Below, piece by piece: positions 13,067-19,157 of a stretch of 19,157 nucleotides of DNA. This DNA comes from Pseudomonadota bacterium (GTDB lineage Bacteria > Desulfobacterota > Desulfovibrionia > Desulfovibrionales > Desulfomicrobiaceae). The translations under genes and the position numbers were made by a program. The stretch is from contig JAEWKZ010000049.1 in assembly GCA_023393525.1 (NCBI GenBank), forward strand, positions 1-19,157, written 5' to 3'. Under the pieces are notes generated by a model, which saw only the letters and a list, made by a program, of their open reading frames with translations, had not been told where the DNA came from and searched no databases. Every line of letters starts with the position of its first letter. Position 1 is the stretch's first letter.

Positions 13067-13549
13067 ATGGCGATTCCGCACAATGCCTTGAACGACATGG
13101 CCCGGGTTTTTCATTTTGAATTCTGGCTTCGGTATTATTTCATCCAGGAAAAGGACGGTGATCTTTTTATTGAGTTGACCGATGAACAGGCCAAGCAGAT
13201 GCAGGCCAAATTTCCGGATTTCTGGGAACTGGTGGAGAGCGTGCAAAACCGCCCCCTGTCCCCCGAATTGTCCCAGCAGTCGGTGGTCGAATTTCTTCAG
13301 GTCAACTTCGAAGGCAAGAAATATCCGGCCAACACCGTGCTCAAGGTTTTGGACAGCAAGGATTTTTCCGTGGAGATGTATCTGTTCAACACCTGGGTGG
13401 ACTTGCATGAGGAACAGCTCATGCAGAAGATTTTCGGCTTTGATTATTGGATGCATATCTACGATGAATGGAAGACCACGGAAAAAGGCCAGCAGCTGAC
13501 CCAGTCCCTCAAATTGCAGATGCAGGGCGAGCACGGTTCCGTGAACTGA
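13067..13549 (+). CDS. Conserved-looking protein of unknown function
   Basis: The 160-residue product has a good ribosome site (GGGAG) upstream of its ATG and ordinary codon use. It is soluble, with no signal peptide or transmembrane segment and no cysteine. It is rich in aromatic residues (FHFEFWLRYYF at 15-25, FGFDYWMHIYDEW near the C-terminus) and in acidic residues, alternating predicted helices and strands. I do not recognise a family. It is divergent from the MucR gene across an AT-rich gap of 163 bp, so it may be controlled with it. The following 149 bp up to 13698 contain no gene. Confidence 0.75.
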   Translation: MAIPHNALNDMARVFHFEFWLRYYFIQEKDGDLFIELTDEQAKQMQAKFPDFWELVESVQNRPLSPELSQQSVVEFLQVNFEGKKYPANTVLKVLDSKDFSVEMYLFNTWVDLHEEQLMQKIFGFDYWMHIYDEWKTTEKGQQLTQSLKLQMQGEHGSVN

Positions 13550-13698
13550 CCGGACTGCACGACATCCCATTGCGGGTTTTGCGCGGGAAGCGGCGCGTTG
13601 TCGCCATGGCCTTGAGCCGTGGCGGAACGTTGTTGTCGTGAAGCCGATGCTGGACGGACGTCGTCTCTTTGGGAGAGCGATGGCGGTGATGAAGAAAG

Positions 13699-13735
13699 AA
13701 GCCCCCGCAGGCAGTGATGCTTGCGGGGGCTTTTT
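13699..13735. terminator. Bidirectional terminator between the 13067 gene and the lipoprotein gene
   Basis: AAGCCCCCGCA (13699-13709) pairs with TGCGGGGGCTT (13722-13732); one G-U pair and GCA/TGC extend the stem to a four-base GTGA loop, giving 15 bp. On the plus strand TTTTT follows (13731-13735); on the minus strand CTTTCTTC follows. It serves both convergent units. The 13550-13698 stretch before it holds no recognisable feature. Confidence 0.9.
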
Positions 13736-13757
13736 GCGCTGCGCGATTGAAGCGGGG

Positions 13758-14252
13758 CTACTGAAAGAGCGCTCCCTGGCTGGCGAAGAAGACCTTGCCG
13801 GGAGCGTTCGCGCCCAGGGTGTTTTTTTCGGCGGTGAGTTCCATGCGATAGCCGAACGAGATGTACAGGGGGCCGGAGGAGCCCAGGGATTCGGGGGCGA
13901 GGTGGAACTCGAAGGGCACGCCGTTGTCGTGGTCCAGGGGCGCGGGCAGATACAGGCGCAGGTCCTTGGCCAGGACGCGGCTCTGGTCGTCGCTCAGGTA
14001 GACCTGCATCCACAGGTCCTGAATCCAGGTGGCCCACTCCGGGATCGCGCCGGACACGGGTTTGGCCGTCCCGGACACGACCAGCCTGTTGTCTTCCAGG
14101 CGGCTGGTGTACGAGAACTCCCAGTAGCGCATGGGCAGGGTTTTCTCCTGGCCCAGGGTCCAGGGGTTCTTGTCCAGATGCACCACGCTCAGGTGCGCGC
14201 AACCGGCAATGAACAGGGTCGCCATGAAAATAAGCATCAGCCGTGGACGCAT
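13758..14252 (-). CDS. Predicted lipoprotein of unknown function
   Basis: The 164-residue protein starts MRPRLMLIFMATLFIAGC: basic start, hydrophobic stretch and lipobox FIAGC with the lipidated Cys18. No further transmembrane segment is visible. The mature part has WEFSYTSRLEDNRLVVSGTAKP, then a tryptophan-rich stretch and YISFGYRMELTAEK, suggesting a beta-rich domain facing the periplasm. I do not recognise the family. The start at 14252 is preferred over the in-frame ATG at 14276 because AAGGAGG lies five bases upstream and because the signal then starts properly. It follows the YkgJ-like gene by 20 bases and is probably the last gene of the 15387-13758 unit. Confidence 0.8.
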   Translation of the reverse strand: MRPRLMLIFMATLFIAGCAHLSVVHLDKNPWTLGQEKTLPMRYWEFSYTSRLEDNRLVVSGTAKPVSGAIPEWATWIQDLWMQVYLSDDQSRVLAKDLRLYLPAPLDHDNGVPFEFHLAPESLGSSGPLYISFGYRMELTAEKNTLGANAPGKVFFASQGALFQ

Positions 14253-14272
14253 CGCCGCCTCCTTGCGTTTCA

Positions 14273-14869
14273 TCACAATGTCGGATTGCCCCGCACTATC
14301 ATTTCGGCCAGGGTCAGATCAACCCGGGGCAGGGCGCGGATTCGCCTGGGGCCGACGAACTGCACTTCGAGCTCCATGAGTCGCGTGTACAGCGCCGTGC
14401 GGTCCAGCACTGGAAAGGATTCTTTTCCGGCGCAGAGATCCTGGCTGCGGAAGCAGCCCGGAAAATCCATTGTGCGGCCATCGGGGTAGCGCAGCCGGTT
14501 GGGTACGCCGTGCAGCCTGCAAATCATCAATCTGTGGTCATAGACGCCGCAGCGCCCGTCGTCGTTGAGCGGGCACATGATGGACGGCCGCTCTCCCCGG
14601 GACAGGGCCTCCGCGGCGTCGCGCACGTAGAGGCGCGAGCGCTCCTCGTACAGGGCCCGACGCGGCTCCGGCAACCCGGAGAGGCCGTGCAGCAGGTAGG
14701 CCCATTCGACATGGGTGTGGTGCTGGAAAAAACTGGTGCAGCAGTTCTGCGGGCACTTGTCGCAGGTCAGACCCAGGGCCTGGGCGTGCTCGGAGTAGCG
14801 GCTCTGCATGTCGGCATAGAGGACGGCCAGCTTGCGGAAGGCCTGGGCGGGAAGGAGTTTTTTGATCAC
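14273..14869 (-). CDS. YkgJ/UPF0153-type cysteine-cluster protein
   Basis: The 198-residue protein has C36-x2-C39-x3-C43-C44 (CDKCPQNCCTSF) and more cysteines at 99, 107, 117, 139 and 146, nine in total. This fits the YkgJ family (PF03692, CxxCxxCC), described as zinc- or iron-chelating with unknown role. A segment CPLNDDGRCGVYDHRLMICRLHG at 99-121 is typical. The start is GTG at 14869, with AGGA six bases upstream. The GTG overlaps the stop of the upstream shikimate-kinase-family gene by four bases (GTGA), so translation is coupled. Function, metal content and substrate cannot be told from sequence. Confidence 0.85.
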   Translation of the reverse strand: MIKKLLPAQAFRKLAVLYADMQSRYSEHAQALGLTCDKCPQNCCTSFFQHHTHVEWAYLLHGLSGLPEPRRALYEERSRLYVRDAAEALSRGERPSIMCPLNDDGRCGVYDHRLMICRLHGVPNRLRYPDGRTMDFPGCFRSQDLCAGKESFPVLDRTALYTRLMELEVQFVGPRRIRALPRVDLTLAEMIVRGNPTL

Positions 14870-15387
14870 GGCTGGTCCTGTGCGGTTCGGGATAGGCCTT
14901 CGATGACGGCGAGGCAGGATTGTTCCGGGGTGGCCTGGTCCGTGCTCACCGTGAGCTGGGCGAAGCGTGCATACAGGGGGGCGCGCTCGTCGTAAAGGTC
15001 TTTGATGCTCTGGCCGGGAGCGATGGCCAGACCCCGGGAGAGGGGGTTGGTCAGCCTGCCGGCGATGGTGGCGTACGAGGATTCGACGTAGACGATGCGT
15101 CCCTGGCCCTGGAGGTGGTTCATGGAGGCTTCGGAATAGACCACGCTGCCGCCCGTGGCGATGACGCACCGCTTGAGATGCAGGCGCAGAATCTGTTCGG
15201 CCTCGGCTTGCATGAAGGCCTCAAGGCCCAGGTGGTCCCTGATCTGCTGCAGGGGTGCTCCCCACCAGGCCTCCAGGAGCAGGTCCGTGTCCACGAAGGC
15301 CCAGTCGAGCCGTCCGGCCAGCCGCCTGCCCAGGGTGGATTTGCCGGCCGCGGCCATGCCGATGAGGATGATGTTGTCGTAATCCAT
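14866..15387 (-). CDS. Shikimate kinase family protein with altered substrate site
   Basis: The 173-residue P-loop kinase has GMAAAGKST at 10-18, FVDTD with D33/D35, ATGGS at 77-81, and ERAPLY with R135 at the family's C-terminal substrate Arg (E. coli AroK R136 region). These fit the shikimate kinase family. However, the family FR(D)xE motif reads FMQAE, with Met59 where AroK has the shikimate-binding Arg58. The GGG segment reads GGS, and the RPLL lid motif reads NPLSRG. ATP-site features are intact. It may therefore be a shikimate kinase with unusual binding or a kinase for a different hydroxyl substrate (homoserine would be one idea). The ATG at 15387 has only a weak ribosome site. It heads a three-gene unit after the liv terminator. 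Confidence 0.85.
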   Translation of the reverse strand: MDYDNIILIGMAAAGKSTLGRRLAGRLDWAFVDTDLLLEAWWGAPLQQIRDHLGLEAFMQAEAEQILRLHLKRCVIATGGSVVYSEASMNHLQGQGRIVYVESSYATIAGRLTNPLSRGLAIAPGQSIKDLYDERAPLYARFAQLTVSTDQATPEQSCLAVIEGLSRTAQDQP

Positions 15388-15400
15388 GTGCGATCCGGTG

Positions 15401-15436
15401 GAAAAAAATCAAGCCCAAGCATGACGCCCGGGCTTG
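15401..15436 (-). terminator. Rho-independent terminator of the liv operon
   Basis: On the minus strand CAAGCCC pairs with GGGCTTG (15410-15436), and G-U pairs extend the stem inward to a three-base loop. Seven T follow (15402-15408). It sits 27 bp after the livF stop and 14 bp before the next gene start, so the shikimate-kinase-family gene has either readthrough or a promoter in the short remaining space. Confidence 0.85.
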
Positions 15437-15463
15437 CCTACATACGGAAGACGCCTGTCTCTG

Positions 15464-16189
15464 TCAGCCCCCGAGATAGGCCTTTTTCACGTCGGGGTTG
15501 TTCATGAGCTCCTTGGCATCGCCGGAGGCCACGATGGCCCCGGTGTCGAGCACGTAGCCCCGGTGCGCGAACTGCAAGGCGATGCGTGCGTTCTGCTCGA
15601 TCAAGAGAAGCGTCATGCCCTGGGAATTGAGTTCCTTCAAGGCCCGGAACATGTCGTACATCAGCAGCGGCGCCAGGCCCATGGACGGCTCGTCGAGCAT
15701 GATGAAGTTGGCTCCGGTCATCAGCGCCCGGCCCACCGAGAGCATCTGCTGCTCTCCGCCGGACAGGGATTCGCTGCGCTGCTTGCGACGTTCGTAGAGT
15801 CTGGGGAAGAGGTCGTAGACCCTCTTGAAATCCACCTGGATCTGATCGACGTCCTTGCGGGCGTAGGTGGCCAGTTGCAGGTTTTCCTCCACGCTCAGAT
15901 TGCCGAAGATGTGCCGGCCTTCGGGGGACAGGGCGATGTTGAGATCCTGCACGACCTTGTGCGCTTCCGTGCCGATGATGCTCTGGCCCTGGTAGAGGAT
16001 GTCGCCCTGGGTGATCTTCGGGCCCTCCGGGGGCGGAACGCGGGTGATGGTGTGCAGGGTGGTCGTCTTGCCCGCGCCGTTGGCGCCGATCAGCGTGACG
16101 ATCTCGCCCTTGTCCACGGTGAAGGAGATGCCGTGCAGGGCTTCGATATTGCCGTATTTCACGTAGAGATCTTTGACTTCGAGCAGCAT
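15464..16189 (-). CDS. livF: Branched-chain amino acid ABC transporter ATP-binding protein LivF
   Basis: LivF is one of the two ATPases of the high-affinity leucine/isoleucine/valine importer, on the cytoplasmic face of the membrane. The 241-residue protein has Walker A GANGAGKTT at 35-43, the Q-loop region SPEGRHIF, the ABC signature LSGGEQQMLSVGRAL at 142-156, Walker B FIMLDEP at 162-168, and the H-loop region with IEQNARIAL. The start at 16189 overlaps the stop of livG in TAATG, so its translation is coupled; no strong ribosome site of its own is visible. The open frame above 16189 belongs to livG in another phase. Confidence 0.95.
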   Translation of the reverse strand: MLLEVKDLYVKYGNIEALHGISFTVDKGEIVTLIGANGAGKTTTLHTITRVPPPEGPKITQGDILYQGQSIIGTEAHKVVQDLNIALSPEGRHIFGNLSVEENLQLATYARKDVDQIQVDFKRVYDLFPRLYERRKQRSESLSGGEQQMLSVGRALMTGANFIMLDEPSMGLAPLLMYDMFRALKELNSQGMTLLLIEQNARIALQFAHRGYVLDTGAIVASGDAKELMNNPDVKKAYLGG

Positions 16190-16956
16190 TATATATTCTC
16201 GTCTCCAAGATAAGCTTTGATGACTTCCGGATTGTTTTGAATCTGTTCCGGAGTTCCTTCCGCGATGGTCACGCCGAAATCGACAACCTTGATCCAGGAA
16301 CACAGCGACATGACCACGTCCATCTGATGTTCGATCATCCAGATGGCGATCTTGAATTCACGGTGGATCCAGCCGATGAGCTTGATCAGGTCGGTCACGT
16401 CGGCGGAATTGAGGCCCGCCGCGGGTTCGTCGAGAAGCAGCAGGGAAGGGCTGATGGACAGGGCGCGGGCGATCTCGACGCGCCTTTGCAGTCCGTAGGG
16501 AAGGTTCCTGGGCCGCTCCTCGGCGAATTGCCGCAGGTCGAGGGCCTCGAGGATCTCATAGCCCCGGTCGGCGATGCGTTTCTCGTTGGCCATGTAGCGG
16601 CGCGTGCGCAGAAACGCGTCCACGAGGTTGTAGCCGAGATTGTGGTGCTGGGAGATCTGGATGTTCTCGAGCACGGTCATGTCGTGCCACAGGCGGATAT
16701 TCTGGAAGGTCCGCGCTATCCCGAGGGACGTGACCTGATGCGGCTTGAGGCCGGCCAGGGATTTGCCCTTGAAGACGAGGGAGCCTTCCGTGGGCGAGTA
16801 GAACCCGGACACCAGGTTGAAGACCGTGGTCTTGCCCGCGCCGTTGGGCCCGATGAGGGCCATGAGCTCGTTTCCTTCGATGGATATGTTGAAGTCCGAG
16901 ACCGCGCAGAGGCCGCCGAAGGTTTTTGTCATGTTTTGAATCTGCAAAAGGGACAT
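16189..16956 (-). CDS. livG: Branched-chain amino acid ABC transporter ATP-binding protein LivG
   Basis: LivG is the second ATPase of the Liv importer. The 255-residue protein has GPNGAGKTT at 36-44, ARTFQNIRLWHDMTVLENI at 81-99 (the LivG-type Q-loop region), the signature NLPYGLQRRVEIARAL at 151-166, Walker B LLLLDEPAAGLN at 172-183 and the H-loop IEHQMDVVM. The signature lacks the usual SGGQ and reads LPYGLQ; LivG proteins often have LSYGQQ, so this is one step further from consensus. The ATG has GGAG five bases upstream. livM lies 48 bp upstream on the same strand. Confidence 0.95.
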   Translation of the reverse strand: MSLLQIQNMTKTFGGLCAVSDFNISIEGNELMALIGPNGAGKTTVFNLVSGFYSPTEGSLVFKGKSLAGLKPHQVTSLGIARTFQNIRLWHDMTVLENIQISQHHNLGYNLVDAFLRTRRYMANEKRIADRGYEILEALDLRQFAEERPRNLPYGLQRRVEIARALSISPSLLLLDEPAAGLNSADVTDLIKLIGWIHREFKIAIWMIEHQMDVVMSLCSWIKVVDFGVTIAEGTPEQIQNNPEVIKAYLGDENI

Positions 16957-17004
16957 AGAAGCTCCGGATGATGAATGCGTTCGCTTTTCGCTGTTTCGCG
17001 CGAG

Positions 17005-18081
17005 TTACTTGAAGGAGTAGAGTTTCTTGAGCCTCGGGAACACGTCGGACAATTCCCGGTTGCCCATGATCCCTTCGGGGCGGAACTGCATGAGCAGGAT
17101 CAGGATCAGGGGGATGATGACCCATTTCCAGACCTGACTCAGTTCATAGCCGTCGGGGAGCAGATGCGCGTAGTGCAGCACGGAGTCCATCCATGGAATG
17201 ACGAATCGCAGGGACTCCAGGAGCAGGGTGAAGAGGATCGCGGAGATGACCGAGCCGCTGAGCGAGCCCATGCCCCCGAGATAGACCATGACCAGGCATT
17301 CCGTAGATTTCAGGATTCCGAAGGAGTTCGGGTTGATGTAGCCCAGGATGTGCGCGAAGAGGCCTCCGGCGATGCCGGCCAGGCCGCTGGAAAGCATGAA
17401 GGCCACCAGCTTCATCCTGTTGGTGTTCACGCTCATGATTTCTGCGGCCACCTCGTCCTGCTTGATGGCGATGATGCCCTTGCCGTAGGTCGAGGAAACG
17501 TAGCGTCGGATGACGAACACGGTGCCGAAGGTGAAGACCATGACCCACAGCAGGATCCAGGGGATGTCGTAGCTGTCGGCCATGGCGAAGAGCACCTTCT
17601 TCATGCCCATGAACCCTCTGGCGCCGCCGATGGCGTCGATATTGATGATGGTGCTGATGATGATGAAGTTGGCCGCGATGGTGATGATGGCCAGGTAGTC
17701 GTCGCGGGTCTTGAACGAGGGGATGGCCACCAAGACGCCTGCCAGGGCGGCCGCCGCTCCGCCCAGCAGCAGGGTCGCGGGGAAGAGATAGACCGCCGTT
17801 TCCGGCGGCAGGAGCGCCGCGCCGAAGACCTTGTCGTCGGTGAAGAGCATCACGTTGACGATGGACGTGACGTAGGCGCCCACGGCCATGAAGCCGGCGT
17901 GTCCGCAGGCGAATTCGCCCATGTAGCCGTTCACGATGTTGAAGCTGCTGGACAGGATGATGTTGACGCCCATGAACATGATCACGGACTGGATGTAGAG
18001 GTCGATGTATTCCTGATGGGACATGAACACTATCACACCGGTCAACGCCAGCAGGAGCGTGGGTACGGTTAGTTTTCGCAT
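17005..18081 (-). CDS. livM: Branched-chain amino acid ABC transporter permease LivM
   Basis: LivM is one of the two inner-membrane permeases of the Liv importer and forms the channel with LivH. The 358-residue protein has many hydrophobic helices from the N-terminus (TVPTLLLALTGVIVFMS and later) and the family segments GYMGEFACGHAGFMAVGAY, GLRGFMGMKK-like loops and a GGMGSLSGSVISAILF motif near the C-terminus, before a polar tail. The ATG at 18081 follows GAGGA with five to six bases spacing. It lies 61 bp downstream of livH. Substrate specificity is set by the periplasmic binding protein, which is not in the window. Confidence 0.95.
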   Translation of the reverse strand: MRKLTVPTLLLALTGVIVFMSHQEYIDLYIQSVIMFMGVNIILSSSFNIVNGYMGEFACGHAGFMAVGAYVTSIVNVMLFTDDKVFGAALLPPETAVYLFPATLLLGGAAAALAGVLVAIPSFKTRDDYLAIITIAANFIIISTIINIDAIGGARGFMGMKKVLFAMADSYDIPWILLWVMVFTFGTVFVIRRYVSSTYGKGIIAIKQDEVAAEIMSVNTNRMKLVAFMLSSGLAGIAGGLFAHILGYINPNSFGILKSTECLVMVYLGGMGSLSGSVISAILFTLLLESLRFVIPWMDSVLHYAHLLPDGYELSQVWKWVIIPLILILLMQFRPEGIMGNRELSDVFPRLKKLYSFK

Positions 18082-18142
18082 TGAATTCCTCGAGTGCCAA
18101 GTGAAAGAGAAGAGAACGCTCGATCCGATTGTGTATCCACCT

Positions 18143-19057
18143 TCATATCTTGGTCGTGCCCGCCACGCCGAACATGCCTGTGGGCTTGATGCACAGGATG
18201 GTCATCAGGATGGCGAAGGCGATCAGATCCCGGTAGGTCGACGGAAAGACGGCCACGACCAGGATTTCCACGAAGCCAAGAAGAAATCCGCCCAGGAAGG
18301 CTCCCCGAATGTCGCCGATGCCTCCGACCACGGCGGCGATGAAGGCCTTCCAGCCGATCATGGCGCCCATGTAGGGGTCGAGGATGGGATAGGACAGGGC
18401 GAAGAGCAGGCCCGCCAGTCCGGCGAAGGATGAGCCGAGAATGAAGGTGAAGACGATTACCGTATCGATGGGAATGCCCATCAGCGGCACCGCGAACTTG
18501 TCATAGGAGATGGCCCGCATGGCCATTCCGATCTTGGTTTTGGTGACGATGAACTGAAGAAAGGCGAAGACCAGCACGGCGGAGAAGATGACGCCGATTT
18601 TCAGGTTGGTCATGCTCAGATCGCCGAAGCTGTAGACGCTCTTTTCGATGAGTTCGGGAAAGCTTTTGCGGCTGGCGCCGAGCAGCGCGAGGTTGCCGTT
18701 TTCGAGGATCAGCCCGCACATGAGGGCGGTGATGACGACGTACAGGCGGTGCGCCCCCTTGCGGCGCAGCGGACGGTAGGCGATGCGCTCCAGCGAAACG
18801 CCCACGACGGCGGTGAGGATCATGGTCAAGGGTATGACCAGGGCCAGGACCATCCAGCCCGGGAGCGAGAGCGCCATGCCCAGAATGGCCGTTGCGACGA
18901 AGAAGGCGATGTAGGCGCCGACCATGAAAATATCGCCGTGCGCGAAATTGATCAGCCGCAACACGCCGTACACCAGCGTATAGCCAAGCGCGATCAGGGA
19001 GTAGAAGCTGCCCCATTGAAACGCGTTGAAGAGGTTCTGGATAATACTTGCGAGCAC
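18143..19057 (-). CDS. livH: Branched-chain amino acid ABC transporter permease LivH
   Basis: LivH is the partner permease of LivM. The 304-residue protein has the family N-terminus QWGSFYSLIALGYTLVYGVLRLINFAHGD, conserved GAYIAFF and ERIAYRPLR, and GAMIGWKAFIAAVVGGIGDIRGAFLGG near the C-terminus, with about eight hydrophobic segments. The start is GTG at 19057 with AGGGGA six to seven bases upstream; the longer frame to 19132 lies in a probable terminator region and is rejected. It is the first liv gene seen here, and the gene order livH-livM-livG-livF is the classical one. A binding-protein gene probably lies just beyond the right edge, upstream of the terminator at the edge. Confidence 0.95.
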   Translation of the reverse strand: MLASIIQNLFNAFQWGSFYSLIALGYTLVYGVLRLINFAHGDIFMVGAYIAFFVATAILGMALSLPGWMVLALVIPLTMILTAVVGVSLERIAYRPLRRKGAHRLYVVITALMCGLILENGNLALLGASRKSFPELIEKSVYSFGDLSMTNLKIGVIFSAVLVFAFLQFIVTKTKIGMAMRAISYDKFAVPLMGIPIDTVIVFTFILGSSFAGLAGLLFALSYPILDPYMGAMIGWKAFIAAVVGGIGDIRGAFLGGFLLGFVEILVVAVFPSTYRDLIAFAILMTILCIKPTGMFGVAGTTKI

Positions 19058-19130
19058 GAGTTTTCCCCTATGAGTCCAGTGTCCCGTTGACTGCTGTTGA
19101 CGATGAGAGGCCCGGATGGACCGTGAAAAC

Positions 19131-19157
19131 AAAAAAAAGTGCGCGGGGGCCGGCCCC
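19131..19157 (-). terminator. Terminator at the window edge, upstream of livH (partial)
   Basis: On the minus strand GGGGCCGGCCCC is followed by CGCGCAC and eight T (19131-19138). Only a tight self-pairing with a four-base CCGG loop is visible; a longer stem would need the next bases past the edge to read about CGCGCAC. Such a hairpin plus U-tract would end an upstream gene, most likely a binding-protein gene, while allowing some readthrough into livHMGF. No clear promoter for livH is visible after it. Confidence 0.6.

Noticed and set aside
17144..18100. Minus-strand ORF of 318 residues overlapping livM
   Set aside because: It is rich in Arg, His and Gly in a way expected from the livM frame shifted by one; livM itself is strongly supported.
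1..19157. CRISPR array, transposon ends or selenoprotein genes with in-frame TGA
   Set aside because: No regularly spaced repeats and no transposase are seen, and all assigned genes have normal family lengths that end at ordinary stops, so no TGA readthrough is needed.

Overview
The window is GC-rich chromosomal DNA of a sulfate-reducing type bacterium, most likely an order Desulfovibrionales relative (Desulfovibrio/Desulfomicrobium type). The reasons are a bacterial SelA, a MucR/Ros zinc-finger regulator, a long fused radical SAM/DUF2344 protein, a LivHMGF importer and several small proteins of the kind seen in that group. This assignment is inference from gene content, not from a search.

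Layout. (1) Positions 1-1800, minus strand: a ridA - dcyD - aspartate/glutamate-racemase-family operon, cut by the window edge. It starts from a clear sigma70-type promoter that is flanked by two copies of the palindrome AATGTCGACATT. (2) Positions 1800-3082: a largely non-coding stretch with a possible sigma54 promoter, one small exported orphan protein, and tRNA-Arg(UCU) on the minus strand with its terminator. (3) Positions 3344-7854, plus strand: folC, selA, hisC and cmk, closely spaced and partly overlapping. (4) Positions 7966-9307, minus strand: cvpA and mazG, overlapping. (5) Positions 9483-12450, plus strand: a small possibly Sm-like protein with a strong terminator, then an 846-residue radical SAM fusion protein. 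(6) Positions 12511-13549: a MucR/Ros regulator and an unknown 160-residue protein, divergent around an AT-rich gap. (7) Positions 13758-15387, minus strand: an atypical shikimate-kinase-family protein, a Cys-rich YkgJ-like protein and a lipoprotein. (8) Positions 15464-19157, minus strand: livH-livM-livG-livF, with what looks like the terminator of an upstream gene at the window edge.

How the genes work together. The first operon makes sense as a D-amino-acid/sulfur module. The desulfhydrase would split D-cysteine (or a related substrate) through 2-aminoacrylate, RidA would remove that reactive enamine, and the racemase could supply or remove a D-amino acid. The folC-selA-hisC-cmk group is a housekeeping run (folate, selenocysteine, histidine, CMP/dCMP phosphorylation). 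The liv genes encode the two permeases and two ATPases of a branched-chain amino acid ABC importer.

Most worth a second look are the double operator on the ridA promoter, the shikimate-kinase homologue that lacks the usual shikimate-binding Arg, the possible sigma54-driven exported orphan, the putative Sm-like protein, and the MucR-family gene divergent from an unknown gene. I found no CRISPR array, transposase, integrase or rRNA.
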